Below, piece by piece: positions 43,780-52,972 of a stretch of 64,000 bases of DNA (position 1 is the first letter of the stretch; every line of letters begins with the position of its first letter). The notes beneath the pieces were generated by a model that searched no databases, was not told the origin of the DNA, and worked only from the letters and a program-made list of their open reading frames with translations. This DNA comes from Amycolatopsis sp. cg9 (GTDB lineage Bacteria > Actinomycetota > Actinomycetes > Mycobacteriales > Pseudonocardiaceae), in NCBI RefSeq assembly GCF_041346945.1, contig NZ_CP166850.1:7052501-7116500 (forward strand). Reading direction: 5' to 3'. A program made the position numbers and the translations under genes.

Positions 43780-46134
43780 GTGAGCCAGGAGCTCGACGCC
43801 GCGGTGCCCGCGCAAGAGGGCGCCCAGCAGAACGGGCAGGCGGCGGCACAGCCCGCGCCGCCGAAGCCGAACGGCGCGGCGCCGAACCCGTCCGCGACCC
43901 GCCGCGTCCGGGCCCGCCTGGCCCGGCGGATCACCGCGCAGCGCGCCGCCCCGGTCAAGCAGGTCCTCGAACCCCTCGCCGTCATCCACCGCGAGCTGCA
44001 CCCCAACGCCGACCTCGGGCTGCTCCAGCGCGCCTACGACGTCGCCGAGGAGCTGCACCGGAACCAGCGGCGCAAGTCCGGTGACCCCTACATCACCCAC
44101 CCGCTCGCCGTCGCCACCATCCTCGCCGAGCTGGGCATGGACACCACCACCCTGGTCGCGGCGCTGCTGCACGACACGGTCGAGGACACCGGCTACGCCG
44201 TCGAGAGCCTGAAGGCCGACTTCGGGGAGAAGGTCGCCGAACTCGTCGACGGCGTCACGAAGCTGGACAAGGTCAAGCTCGGCACGTCCGCCGAGGCCGA
44301 GACCATCCGCAAGATGGTCATCGCGATGGCCAAGGACCCGCGCGTCCTGGTCATCAAGCTCGCCGACCGGCTGCACAACATGCGCACCATGCGCTTCCTG
44401 CCGCCGGAGAAGCAGGCCCGCAAGGCCCGCGAAACGCTCGAAGTGCTCGCCCCGCTGGCCCACCGCCTGGGCATGGCCACGGTCAAGTGGGAGCTGGAAG
44501 ACCTCGCGTTCGCGATCCTGCAGCCCAAGAAGTACGACGAAATCGTCCGCCTGGTCGCCGACCGCGCGCCCTCGCGGGACATCTACCTGCGGTCGGTCAT
44601 CACCGACCTGACCAGCAACCTCGTCTCGTCGCGGATCACCGCGAAGGTCGAGGGCCGGCCGAAGCACTACTACTCGATCCACCAGAAGATGATCGTCCGC
44701 GGCCGCGACCTGGACGACATCCACGACCTGGTCGGCGTGCGGATTCTGGTCGAGGACGTCCGCGACTGCTACGCGGCGATGGGCGTCGTGCACGCGCTGT
44801 GGCAGCCGGTGCCCGGCCGGTTCAAGGACTACATCGCGCAACCGCGCTTCGGCGTCTACCAGTCGCTGCACACGACGGTGATCGGCCCGGACGGCAAGCC
44901 CCTCGAGGTGCAGATCCGCACCTACGAGATGCACCGCACCGCCGAGTACGGCATCGCCGCGCACTGGCGCTACAAGGAAACCAAGGGCACGCACAACGGC
45001 AACGCCATGGACGTCGACGAGATGGCGTGGATGCGCCAGCTCCTCGACTGGCAGCGGGAAGCCGCGGACCCGGGCGACTTCCTCGAGTCCCTGCGCTACG
45101 AACTGGCCTCCCGCGAGATCTTCGTGTTCACGCCGAAGGGCGACGTGATCACGCTGCCGGTGGAGTCCACGCCGGTCGACTTCGCCTACGCGGTGCACAC
45201 CGAGGTCGGGCACCGCTGCATCGGCGCCCGCGTCAACGGCCGCCTGGTCGCGCTCGAACGCAAGCTGGAAAACGGCGAAGTCGTCGAGATCTTCACGTCG
45301 AAGGCGGAGAACGCCGGGCCGTCGCGCGACTGGCTGCAGTTCGCCGGCTCGCCGAAGGCCCGCGCGAAGATCCGGCAGTGGTTCGCCAAGGAACGCCGCG
45401 ACGAGGCGATCGAAGGCGGCAAGGAAGCCATCACCAAGGAGATCCGCAAGGTCGGCCTGCCGATCCAGCGGCTGGTCTCCGCGGAGTCGATGGGCGCGGT
45501 CGCCACCGAGCTGCGCCACGCCGACATCTCGTCGCTCTACGCGGCGGTCGGGGAGGGCCACACCAGCGCGAAGCACGTCGTGCAGCGGCTGGTCGCCCTC
45601 ATCGGCGGGGTCGACGCGGCGGAGGAGGAGCTCGCCGAGCGTGCGACGCCCTCGACCGTCACCCGGCGCCGCGGCTCCAACGACGTCGGTGTGGTGGTCA
45701 AGGGCGCCAGCGACGTCTGGGCGAAGCTCGCGCGCTGCTGCACCCCGGTGCCGGGCGACGAGATCCTCGGGTTCGTGACCCGCGGCGGCGGCGTTTCGGT
45801 GCACCGCACGGACTGCACGAACGCCGGTGACCTGCAGTCCCAGCCCGAGCGGCTGGTCGAGGTCGAGTGGGCGCCGTCGGCGTCGTCGGTGTTCCTGGTG
45901 GCCATCCAGGTCGAGGCGCTCGACCGGCACCGGCTCCTCTCCGACGTCACCAAGGTGCTGGCCGACGAAAAGGTCAACATCCTGTCCGCGTCGGTGACCA
46001 CGTCCCGCGACCGGGTCGCGGTCAGCCGCTTCTCGTTCGAGATGGGCGACCCGAAGCACCTCGGCCACGTCCTCAAGGTGGTCCGCGGCGTGGAAGGCGT
46101 CTACGACGTCTACCGCGTGACGTCGGCTTCCTAG
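43780..46134 (+). CDS. relA: Bifunctional (p)ppGpp synthetase/hydrolase RelA/SpoT
   Basis: 784 residues. A ~65-residue low-complexity N terminus, then the HD hydrolase domain ([24 protein letters not shown]), the synthetase domain ([21 protein letters not shown] and [26 protein letters not shown]), TGS ([32 protein letters not shown]), and a C-terminal zinc-finger/ACT region ([12 protein letters not shown], then [10 protein letters not shown]). Both active sites look intact, so it both makes and degrades the alarmone. The GTG at 43780 follows CAGGAGG. Its stop overlaps the convergent amidohydrolase gene by four bases. Confidence 0.97.
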   Translation: MSQELDAAVPAQEGAQQNGQAAAQPAPPKPNGAAPNPSATRRVRARLARRITAQRAAPVKQVLEPLAVIHRELHPNADLGLLQRAYDVAEELHRNQRRKSGDPYITHPLAVATILAELGMDTTTLVAALLHDTVEDTGYAVESLKADFGEKVAELVDGVTKLDKVKLGTSAEAETIRKMVIAMAKDPRVLVIKLADRLHNMRTMRFLPPEKQARKARETLEVLAPLAHRLGMATVKWELEDLAFAILQPKKYDEIVRLVADRAPSRDIYLRSVITDLTSNLVSSRITAKVEGRPKHYYSIHQKMIVRGRDLDDIHDLVGVRILVEDVRDCYAAMGVVHALWQPVPGRFKDYIAQPRFGVYQSLHTTVIGPDGKPLEVQIRTYEMHRTAEYGIAAHWRYKETKGTHNGNAMDVDEMAWMRQLLDWQREAADPGDFLESLRYELASREIFVFTPKGDVITLPVESTPVDFAYAVHTEVGHRCIGARVNGRLVALERKLENGEVVEIFTSKAENAGPSRDWLQFAGSPKARAKIRQWFAKERRDEAIEGGKEAITKEIRKVGLPIQRLVSAESMGAVATELRHADISSLYAAVGEGHTSAKHVVQRLVALIGGVDAAEEELAERATPSTVTRRRGSNDVGVVVKGASDVWAKLARCCTPVPGDEILGFVTRGGGVSVHRTDCTNAGDLQSQPERLVEVEWAPSASSVFLVAIQVEALDRHRLLSDVTKVLADEKVNILSASVTTSRDRVAVSRFSFEMGDPKHLGHVLKVVRGVEGVYDVYRVTSAS

Positions 46135-47396
46135 GGCACCCACGAACCGTCGACGGCGATCCCGGCGGCGGCGGCGATCCGGTCTCGCGACGCCAGGAGC
46201 CGGGCGCGCAGGGCCGGCAGGTCGACGCCGAGCAGCCGGCCGTCGCGCTTGACGGCCTTTCCGGCGACGAAGACGCTGTCCACGATGCCGGGGTGACCGG
46301 CGGAGACGATCGTGCCGGCCGGATCGCCGACGGGGAAGACCGACAGGTCCTGGGCGTCGAGCAGGACCAGGTCGGCGTCCTTGCCGACGGTCAGGCTGCC
46401 GGTCCGGGAACCCCGCCCGCAGGCACGGGCACCGTCCACGGTGGCGAACGCGAGGATGTCCCGCGGCGGGATGCCGCGGTCCACCGCGAACACCGTGCGC
46501 ATGGCCCCGAACAGGTCGCCGCCCGCGGACGGGCAGTCGTCGATCGACAGCGACGGCCGCAGCCCGGCGGCCAGCGCCCGGCCGGTGATGAGCGGCTCGA
46601 AGCCCATCTTCAGCTCGGCGTCCGGGCTGATCGACACCGAAGCACCCGCGTCGGCGAGCATCGCCAGCTGGTCGTCGGAGAGCCCGTTGCCGTGCACGAC
46701 GGTCGTGCGGTCGTCGAGCAGCCCGCGCTCCGCCAGGCCGGCGATCGGCCGGTCGCCGTGCGGCCAGCCGCCGGTGCCGTGGACGTGCGTGCTCACCGGG
46801 AGCCCGAGTTCCCGCGCCAGCGCGACATCCGCCGCCGTTTCGTCCATTGTGGACATCACCGGCCCGCGCAGGCCCAGTGCCATGTCGTCGCCCGGCAGCA
46901 GCTTCCGGACGCGCCGGATCTCCGGCTCGATGTCCGGCCCGTCGGCGCCGTAGCAGAAGATCGAGTGGCCGGGCGCCTCGCGCAGCCCGGCGATCGCGGC
47001 GTCGGCGTGCTCCGGGCCGGTGGCGCAGTGGAACCAGTCGAGCATGGTCGTGACGCCGGAGCTGAGGGCTTCGAGGCGGCCGAGGAGGTTGCCCAGGTGG
47101 ACGTCCTCCGGCCGGTAGTGCGGCTTGAGTGTGCCGTGCACGGCGGTGCGGTACTGGCCGAACGTCCAGCCGGCGCCGAGCCCGCGGAACGCCGTTTGCC
47201 AGGTGTGGCGGTGGGTGTCCACGAAACCCGGCAGGACGATCTTGCCGGTGGCGTCGACGATCTCGGCGCCGGTGCCGTCGATCGCCGGGGCGACGGCGGC
47301 GATCCGGCCGTCTTCGATGAGCACGTCCCCGCGCGGGAGCGTGCCCACGACGGGATCCACGCTGAGCACCACGCCGCCCTGAACCAGAGTCTTCAT
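46131..47396 (-). CDS. Amidohydrolase of the ATZ/TRZ (SsnA-like) family
   Basis: 421 residues. Metal-dependent hydrolase with DTHRHTWQT near residue 60 (the usual HxH region, here with an Arg between), STHVHGTGG (metal His), VVHGNGLSD, and [13 protein letters not shown] (Asp). Relatives deaminate or dechlorinate heterocycles such as guanine-like or triazine compounds. The ATG at 47396 lies 15 bp from a perfect palindrome shared with the divergent MarR gene, so substrate-induced expression is likely. The exact substrate cannot be told from sequence. Confidence 0.85.
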   Translation of the reverse strand: MKTLVQGGVVLSVDPVVGTLPRGDVLIEDGRIAAVAPAIDGTGAEIVDATGKIVLPGFVDTHRHTWQTAFRGLGAGWTFGQYRTAVHGTLKPHYRPEDVHLGNLLGRLEALSSGVTTMLDWFHCATGPEHADAAIAGLREAPGHSIFCYGADGPDIEPEIRRVRKLLPGDDMALGLRGPVMSTMDETAADVALARELGLPVSTHVHGTGGWPHGDRPIAGLAERGLLDDRTTVVHGNGLSDDQLAMLADAGASVSISPDAELKMGFEPLITGRALAAGLRPSLSIDDCPSAGGDLFGAMRTVFAVDRGIPPRDILAFATVDGARACGRGSRTGSLTVGKDADLVLLDAQDLSVFPVGDPAGTIVSAGHPGIVDSVFVAGKAVKRDGRLLGVDLPALRARLLASRDRIAAAAGIAVDGSWVP

Positions 47397-47411
47397 CGGT
47401 GTCCTTCCCCA

Positions 47412-47431
47412 AGAGTTGACGTGTCAACTCT
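47412..47431. promoter_or_regulatory. Palindromic MarR operator between divergent genes
   Basis: AGAGTTGAC and GTCAACTCT form a perfect inverted repeat with a 2-bp centre, between the amidohydrolase and MarR starts (15 bp and 16 bp away). It would occlude both promoters. Confidence 0.75.
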
Positions 47432-47447
47432 AGCGTAGACTGGCGGC

Positions 47448-47885
47448 ATGGCGGAGCTGAGCACCGAGGACTGGGCGTTCTGGGACACCTGGATGCGCGC
47501 CCAGCGCCTGCTCGTCCGCGAACTCGACCGGGGGCTGCAACGCGACTGCGGCATCTCGAAGGCCGAGTTCAGCGTGCTGATGAGGCTGAGCGCGCCGATG
47601 CGCGTCGGCGAGCTCGCCGACGCGCTCGACTGGGAGAAGAGCCGTGTCTCGCACCTGCTGACGCGCATGGAGAACCGCGGCCTGGTGGCGCGGGCCGAGG
47701 ACGGGGCGACCGGCCGCCGCACCGGCGTCGAGCTGACCGCCGAAGGCCGCCGGACGGCGGAGCGGGCCACCCGGGCCCACGGCGGCAACGTCCGCAGGCT
47801 CGTCCTCGACCGGCTCACGCCCGGGCAGGCCGCGGCCATCCGGGAGTGGAGCGAGCAGCTGATCGAGCGCGTCGAGCCCGGTTAG
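47448..47885 (+). CDS. MarR-family transcriptional regulator
   Basis: 145 residues, single MarR domain: LVRELDRGLQRDCGISKAEFSVLMRLSAPMRVGELADALDWEKSRVSHLLTRMENRGLV with the wing GATGRRTGVELTAEGR. The ATG at 47448 follows a perfect palindrome that is almost certainly its operator, and it is divergent from the amidohydrolase gene, the standard layout for a ligand-relieved repressor of a catabolic enzyme. The last three bases overlap the convergent frameshifted gene. Confidence 0.93.
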   Translation: MAELSTEDWAFWDTWMRAQRLLVRELDRGLQRDCGISKAEFSVLMRLSAPMRVGELADALDWEKSRVSHLLTRMENRGLVARAEDGATGRRTGVELTAEGRRTAERATRAHGGNVRRLVLDRLTPGQAAAIREWSEQLIERVEPG

Positions 47886-48108
47886 AAGAGGGCGGCCACC
47901 AGTGCCCCCAGCGGCGCCGGGGCCGAGGTCGTGCAGTTCGCCGTCGACGTAGACGGTGATCCGCCCGTGCGGCACGTAGAAGGCCCTCGCCCAGGGTTCG
48001 GCGTGCGGCGGGACCGTGGGCTCGCGGGGTGCGTCGACTTCGGACACCTCGAAGGGCTCTCCGGTGTCGGGTTCCGGGCCGACCCCCGGGGGAGCTGAAG
48101 TGGGTCAT
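47882..48108 (-). pseudogene. Small gene interrupted by two G-run frameshifts
   Basis: From ATG 48108 the frame reads MTHFSSPG, then shifts at a GGGGG run near 48085-48089; the next frame continues VGPEPDTGEPFEVSEVDAPREP to VYVDGELHDLGPGA, and a second GGGGG run near 47911-47915 must also lose one G to reach GALVAALF and the TAA at 47882. Correcting both gives a coherent protein of about 74 residues. Either two homopolymer base-call errors or a decayed gene explains this. An internal GTG at 48047 with GGAGAG upstream is also possible. The product family is not recognised. Confidence 0.5.
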
Positions 48109-48176
48109 GCCGCCGACGCTGGGAACCGGGGGAGCGGCGGGGTATCCCCGGATTCCGGGATATCCGCGGCCGCGCG

Positions 48177-48443
48177 GTGCGCGCATACTGCGTCCATGGG
48201 GAGGGCCGGGCGCAGGGCGTGCGGCGCGAGGTCGCCGAGCTGCCGAGCGTGCTGTTCGCGGCCTACGGCCTGACCGCCCGCGAGCGTGCCGTCTGCCGCG
48301 AGGTGCTGGCCGGTTTGTCCACAGTGGACATCGCGGAGCGGCCGGCCATCTCGGCCCACACGGTGCAGGACCACCTCAAGTCGGTGTTCGGCAAGACGGG
48401 CGTCCGCAGTCGCGGGGAACTGACGGCGAAGCTGTTGTCTTGA
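48177..48443 (+). CDS. LuxR-type helix-turn-helix fragment
   Basis: 88 residues. The C-terminal ~60 are a LuxR (GerE) DNA-binding domain: LTARERAVCREVLAGLSTVDIAE and SAHTVQDHLKSVFGKTGVRSRGELTAKLL. Full regulators of this type carry 200 or more residues of sensor domain, absent here, and the helix 2-3 turn reads RPAIS instead of the usual RLFIS. This looks like the surviving end of a larger gene. GTG 48177 is the start giving most residues, without a clear ribosome site. Confidence 0.5.
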   Translation: MRAYCVHGEGRAQGVRREVAELPSVLFAAYGLTARERAVCREVLAGLSTVDIAERPAISAHTVQDHLKSVFGKTGVRSRGELTAKLLS

Positions 48444-48582
48444 CGTGTCCGGGAATTGTCCTTCGACGATTCCCGGAACCGCGGTACCAGGGCGAAAATG
48501 CCGTCCCCGGAATCGACGATGGCATGCTACGGTCTGCAAATTGCAGGTGCCGGAAATGCGCGGTTGCGCCGGAGGGAGCAGC

Positions 48583-50247
48583 ATGTCCGACGACACCACG
48601 CGGTACCTGTGCGCGGCGGCCTACCTCGACCCCGGCTACAGCACGCGGGCGATCAAGGAATTCCTCGTCGAACCCACCCGGCCGGTCCCGGCGACGCCGG
48701 GGATCGACGCGGGCCGCGTGCTCACCGAGGCGGTGCGGGCCCGGGCGCGCCGGAAGAACTACGACGTGATCCTGGTGCTGCTGATGGCCGTCGTCGCCTC
48801 GCTGTCGTGGGACAACGTGCTGCTGTACGCCTGGATCGTCGTCTCGGTCCTGTTCGTGGCGGCGCGGGCGGGCAAGACCGCCTACGCGACGCAGCGCACC
48901 TTCAACCCCAAGACGCTCGTCGCGATCGGCTTTTCCATCGTGACCGTCTGGCTGCTGCTGACCTTCTCGGACGACCTCTTCGCCGACGACCGCAGCCGGT
49001 ACGCCGCGAGGTACGAGGACTACTACGACGAGACCTCGGGCGGCGACACGGCCCGGCTCGTCGTCGGCATCGTGCTCGCCGTGGTGGTGCTCGTGGTGGT
49101 GACGATCGAGCGGTGGTCGCTGTGGAACCTGCTGACGACCCGCTTCCGGCGCCTCGCCCCGCCGGCGCCCGACACCGGCCGGCTCACCGGGGCGTTCACC
49201 GAAGACTTCCGCGAGCAGCTCGGCCGGTACCGGCGGGAAGACGAATTCGCCGGTGCGCCCGGCGCGCCCCTGGTGGTGTACCGCGGCTACAACCCCTTCG
49301 TGGGCGCCGGGTTCCGGCGCGCGGCCTGGTCCATGGCGATCCCGCTGGAGCGGGTCGAAGACGGCGAAGACGCCCCGGAGACCCGGCCGGAGCTCACCAC
49401 CGAGGCGCTGTACGAAGGGATCCGCGCGGCGATCGGGAACCTCCGCAACTCGAGCGCGCTGTCGCCGGACCGCCGGCTGGCCGGGCTGACCGTGACGGAG
49501 GCGGTGTTCACCCCGGCCGCGGAGCTCATCGACCACCTGGCGGAGCCGGAAGCCGCGGCCTACCTGCCGGACATCGAGTACCCGCCGCACACGCGGCTGA
49601 CCGAGGCGCACGTCGAGCAGCTGCGGACCGAGCCGAAGGAATGGGCGCGCTACTACCTGTGCTTCCAGGTCGAAACCTGGGACCGGGAGCTGGTGCTGAC
49701 GACGTTCCTGCACGTCGCGGTGGACGACACGACGCTGTACGTCGAATGGACGCCGTTCATGCTGCCGCCGGTCAAGGCCGAGTACCGCGCGGTGGACAAG
49801 ATGCGGCCGGACTCGCTGCGCCCGTTCGGCCAGGGACTGCTGGCGTGGCTGGAGATGCCGGCGAGCCTGCCGGGCCGGGTCGCGAACCTCGCCTCGTGGA
49901 TCCGCCGGCCCGGCCGCGAGCCCGGGGTCCTCGACCCGGACCGTTACGGCACCGCGCGCACGTTGCGCGAACTGGGGTCGGTGAACAAGTTCACCGACTA
50001 CTTCCAGCTCGTCGACATCGAACGCTACGAGAAGATCATCGAAAGCCGGCTCCTGCCGGCGATCGGCAAGCTCCTCGGCGACGCCGGGTTCTCCACGGCC
50101 AAGTTCGACGAGCAGGCGGCGGTCGTGATCAACAACGACATCACCATCGAGGGCGACAACCGCGCCCCGATCAGCCAGACCGGGGTGCGCGGCCAGCGCC
50201 GGCGCCCGCCCGGCAAGCCCGACGACGCGACCAGGACGGAGACCTGA
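48583..50247 (+). CDS. Four-helix membrane protein of unknown function with C-terminal GDN motif
   Basis: 554 residues, family not recognised. An N-terminal soluble segment begins DDTTRYLCAAAYLDPGYSTR and contains EFLVEPTRPVPATPGID; membrane helices lie at about 61-76, 78-95, 111-129 and 157-175; a ~345-residue cytoplasmic domain follows (VVYRGYNPFVGAG, then WARYYLCFQVETWDREL). Near the C terminus is ITIEGDNRAPISQTG (520-534), repeated in similar form in the next protein. The ATG at 48583 follows GGAGGGAG. Its stop overlaps the partner start by one base (TGATG). A membrane-anchored sensor or effector is possible but unproven. Confidence 0.8.
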   Translation: MSDDTTRYLCAAAYLDPGYSTRAIKEFLVEPTRPVPATPGIDAGRVLTEAVRARARRKNYDVILVLLMAVVASLSWDNVLLYAWIVVSVLFVAARAGKTAYATQRTFNPKTLVAIGFSIVTVWLLLTFSDDLFADDRSRYAARYEDYYDETSGGDTARLVVGIVLAVVVLVVVTIERWSLWNLLTTRFRRLAPPAPDTGRLTGAFTEDFREQLGRYRREDEFAGAPGAPLVVYRGYNPFVGAGFRRAAWSMAIPLERVEDGEDAPETRPELTTEALYEGIRAAIGNLRNSSALSPDRRLAGLTVTEAVFTPAAELIDHLAEPEAAAYLPDIEYPPHTRLTEAHVEQLRTEPKEWARYYLCFQVETWDRELVLTTFLHVAVDDTTLYVEWTPFMLPPVKAEYRAVDKMRPDSLRPFGQGLLAWLEMPASLPGRVANLASWIRRPGREPGVLDPDRYGTARTLRELGSVNKFTDYFQLVDIERYEKIIESRLLPAIGKLLGDAGFSTAKFDEQAAVVINNDITIEGDNRAPISQTGVRGQRRRPPGKPDDATRTET

Positions 50248-50588
50248 TGGGACACCGGATTTCGAACAAGGTCAGCATCGGCGGCGACAACTCGGGCGAC
50301 ATCAGCCAGACGGGCATCGACGGCGGCGGGGGCGAGGCCGCGGTCTCGTCGCTGCTGGACCTCGTCGAGCGTCTGACGGCCGAGGTGCGCGGCAAGGAGC
50401 TGGCCAAGCAGGAGGTGCTGGAGGACACGCTGACGGACCTGGCCGCGGACCTGCGCGCGGGCGACGCCGCCGAGCCGGCGGTGGTGCGCAGCCGGTGGGA
50501 GAAGGTGAAGGGCCTGCTGGGCGGGCTCGTGCAGTTCTCGGAACTGGTGGCGAAGATCTCCGACCAGGTGCAGAAGATCTTCACCTGA
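50247..50588 (+). CDS. Small partner protein with N-terminal GDN motif and coiled coil
   Basis: 113 residues, family not recognised. Residues 9-23 read VSIGGDNSGDISQTG, nine of fifteen identical to a segment near the end of the upstream protein. The rest is helical and charged (LLDLVERLTAEVRGKELAKQ, then a C-terminal LVQFSELVAKISDQVQKIF), likely a coiled coil. The ATG shares one base with the upstream stop, so the two are made together. Short polar motifs of this style occur in small proteins near bacterial conflict genes, but no named family fits. Confidence 0.78.
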   Translation: MGHRISNKVSIGGDNSGDISQTGIDGGGGEAAVSSLLDLVERLTAEVRGKELAKQEVLEDTLTDLAADLRAGDAAEPAVVRSRWEKVKGLLGGLVQFSELVAKISDQVQKIFT

Positions 50589-50618
50589 GTCCATTCCGGA
50601 CGGCCCGGCTGCTCGGGC

Positions 50619-51458
50619 TCACCGCTGGAGGAACTTGCGCAGCAGTGCGGTGACCTCGGCCGGGCGTTCCATCGACGGCAGGTGCCCGGTGCCGGCGAGT
50701 TCGACGAACTCCGCGTCCGGCAGCGACGCCGCCAGGTGCTCGGACAGCTCGACCAGGCCGGGCGCGTCGGCCGTCCCGATCACCACCAGCGCGGGGGGCG
50801 TGATCTCGGCCAGCCGGTGCCGGGTGTCCGGGATCCGCTCCGTCCACTGTGGAGCCGTCCAGTCGTGGCGGTACACCTGCTCGCACATTTCCCGCACCAG
50901 CGCCACCATTTCCACCGGCAGCACCGACACGTCCCGCGCCGGGCCGGCGACCAGGTAGCGGATGTTGGCCTCCGCCATCGCCCGCACGTCCGCCGGGTCG
51001 ACGTCGCCTTCGCGGGCGCGGTAGCGGGCGAGCCGGTCGGCCGGCAGCACCTCGGCCGTCAGGCGCGCGATGTCCGCCTGCATGTGGTCCGGCCACTCGT
51101 GCCCGGTGAGGCCGGAGCCGAGCAGGGCGATCCGGGTGATCCGCTCCGGTGCGGCGAGGGCGGCGTCCAGCGCGCACGCCCCGCCCATGGACGCCCCGAC
51201 GAGCGCGGCCTGCTCGATCCCCCGGGCATCGAGCAGGGCCAGCAGGTCCTCGTAGTGGGCGAACTCGCCGGGGCCGTCGGCGGTTTCGCCGAACCCGCGG
51301 CGGTCGTAGCGGATCACCCGGTGCGTGGCGGCGAGCGCGGTGAACTGGGCGTCCCACATCCGGCGGTCGCCGATCGCCGCGTGCAGCAGCACGACCGCGG
51401 GCCCCTCGCCCGCTTCGTCGTAGCCGAACGCCGCGCCGCCCACCTCGATCATCGCCAT
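50619..51458 (-). CDS. Alpha/beta-fold hydrolase
   Basis: 279 residues. Catalytic Ser in the elbow GASMGG (about S90), Asp in GTADAPGLVE and His in GTGHLPSMERP, with the oxyanion segment VLLHAAIGDRRMWDAQ. This is the broad lipase/esterase or haloperoxidase-like group; the substrate is unknown. The ATG at 51458 (a second at 51452) has no strong ribosome site, and the gene is divergent from the crotonase gene. It stands 30 bp from the convergent small partner gene. Confidence 0.88.
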   Translation of the reverse strand: MAMIEVGGAAFGYDEAGEGPAVVLLHAAIGDRRMWDAQFTALAATHRVIRYDRRGFGETADGPGEFAHYEDLLALLDARGIEQAALVGASMGGACALDAALAAPERITRIALLGSGLTGHEWPDHMQADIARLTAEVLPADRLARYRAREGDVDPADVRAMAEANIRYLVAGPARDVSVLPVEMVALVREMCEQVYRHDWTAPQWTERIPDTRHRLAEITPPALVVIGTADAPGLVELSEHLAASLPDAEFVELAGTGHLPSMERPAEVTALLRKFLQR

Positions 51459-51518
51459 GGCCCCAAGCTAGCGACACGACCACGTCACACACCGCAGGTT
51501 TCGCTGAGGGCGAGAAGC

Positions 51519-51524
51519 TAGGGT
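51519..51524 (+). promoter_or_regulatory. -10 element of a likely leaderless crotonase mRNA
   Basis: TAGGGT (TANNNT) lies 7 bp upstream of the ATG at 51532 and no Shine-Dalgarno is present, the arrangement of leaderless actinobacterial transcripts. Confidence 0.5.
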
Positions 51525-51531
51525 GCGGTTC

Positions 51532-52311
51532 ATGACCGACGGATTCGACCTGACGCGCGACGGCGAAGTCGCCCGCCTCACGCTGACCCGGCCGGAGAAG
51601 ATGAACGCGATCACCTACGGCATGTGGTCGGCGGTCCCGGACGTGGTGGCCGAGGTGGAGGCCGACCCGGCGCTGAAGGTGCTGCTGATCGCCGGGGCCG
51701 GCAAGCACTTCTCGGCGGGCGCCGACATCAGCGAGTTCGGCGAGCTGCGCACGACGGCGGAGGGCGCGGCGAGCTACGACAAGGCGGTCGAGGGCGCGGT
51801 GGCGGCGCTGACCTCGATGCGCAAGCCCTCGGTGGCGATGATCCAGGGCAACTGCATCGGCGGCGGCTGCCAGGTCTCGGTCGCCTGCGACTTCCGGTTC
51901 GCCGCCGAAGGTTCCCGGTTCGGCATCACCCCGGCGAAGCTCGGCATCGTCTACCACTTCGATTCGACGCGCCAGCTGGTGTCCCTGGTCGGCCCGGCGC
52001 ACGCCAAGTACTTCCTGCTCTCGGGCGAGCTGATCACCGCGGGCCGCGCGCGCGAGATCGGCCTCCTCGACGACGTCTTCCCGGCGGATTCGCTGGAGGC
52101 TTCGACGGCGGAGTTCATCGCGACGCTGTGCTCGCGTTCGCAGGCCTCGATCCGCGGGATGAACCGGATCATCGAGAAGATCGTCGCCGGCCAGGAGACC
52201 CCGGACGCGGAGGTCGAGGAGATCCGGTCGGAGGCCCTGCACGGCGAGGACTACGCGGAGGGCGTCGCCGCGTTCCTCGAGCGCCGCCCGCCGCGCTTCA
52301 CCTTCCGCTGA
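51532..52311 (+). CDS. Enoyl-CoA hydratase/isomerase family protein
   Basis: 259 residues, crotonase fold. Oxyanion loops GKHFSAGADISEF (about 60-72) and IQGNCIGGGCQ (about 103-113), then the FGITPAKLGIVYHFDSTRQL segment. In true hydratases two Glu residues lie near the second loop; the Gly-rich GGGCQVSVA has no obvious Glu, so hydratase activity is uncertain and isomerase or other crotonase chemistry is possible. Likely translated from a leaderless mRNA. It has no beta-oxidation neighbours. Confidence 0.87.
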   Translation: MTDGFDLTRDGEVARLTLTRPEKMNAITYGMWSAVPDVVAEVEADPALKVLLIAGAGKHFSAGADISEFGELRTTAEGAASYDKAVEGAVAALTSMRKPSVAMIQGNCIGGGCQVSVACDFRFAAEGSRFGITPAKLGIVYHFDSTRQLVSLVGPAHAKYFLLSGELITAGRAREIGLLDDVFPADSLEASTAEFIATLCSRSQASIRGMNRIIEKIVAGQETPDAEVEEIRSEALHGEDYAEGVAAFLERRPPRFTFR

Positions 52312-52333
52312 AGTCCCCGCACCGCGGGGAAAG

Positions 52334-52897
52334 TCAGGCGCCGAGGTACTCGCGGAAGTGCTCGGCGACCACGTCGGTGACGCCCGCGGGGTCGAGCCTG
52401 CCGTCGATTTCGATGACCCGGATACCGCGGGCCCGTGCGGCGCGGACCGCCTGCGCGGCCAGCATCCGGTCGCGCGTCAGCCGGCTGCGCTGCTCCGGGA
52501 TGGTCGGCTCGTCCGGCCGGTGGCGCAGCTGGTGCTGGCGGAACAGCTCGGTCGGCACCAGCACCACCATCCGGCGCGGCGAATCCACCAGCGGGGCCAC
52601 CAGTTCCGGGTGCAGGCCCCCGCCTTCGGCGACGATCGGGCGCGGGGATTCCCACGCGCGCAGCTCGTCCAGCGCCCGCTGGAACCGCTGCTCGAACTCG
52701 GCCAGCACCGCGGTCAGCTGCTCGCCGGCCGGGATGTCGCCGCCCGGCGCGGTCTCGGGGCGCGCGCGGTCGTCGTGGTGGTAGGTGGTCAGCCCGTGGC
52801 GGTCGGCCAGCAGGCGCGCGACCGTGGACTTCCCGGTCCACGGGGCGCCGCCGATCCACAGCGCCTTGCGCAGGGTCCCGAACGGATCCGAGGTCAT
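52334..52897 (-). CDS. P-loop kinase-like protein
   Basis: 187 residues. Walker A is GGAPWTGKST (about 16-25), followed by YHHDDRARP, which resembles the acceptor-binding part of small-molecule or shikimate/gluconate-type kinases, and a lid-like RHRPDEPTIPEQRSRLTRDR with several Arg. It may phosphorylate a small molecule or act on nucleotides; the substrate is unknown. It starts at ATG 52897 and converges on the crotonase gene. Confidence 0.75.
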   Translation of the reverse strand: MTSDPFGTLRKALWIGGAPWTGKSTVARLLADRHGLTTYHHDDRARPETAPGGDIPAGEQLTAVLAEFEQRFQRALDELRAWESPRPIVAEGGGLHPELVAPLVDSPRRMVVLVPTELFRQHQLRHRPDEPTIPEQRSRLTRDRMLAAQAVRAARARGIRVIEIDGRLDPAGVTDVVAEHFREYLGA

Positions 52898-52972
52898 CGT
52901 TCGACTATTGCGGCACCGGCGGGCCGAAGGCCAGAGTTCCGGCGCCGGTTGAGCCGTTCAGCGCAGGGCCGG

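Noticed and set aside
43720-47427. A minus-strand open frame of over 1,200 codons opposite relA
   Set aside because: Its apparent protein is rich in Arg/Gly/Ala without domains; codon bias fits the opposite-strand relA and the amidohydrolase gene. It is a GC-rich shadow.
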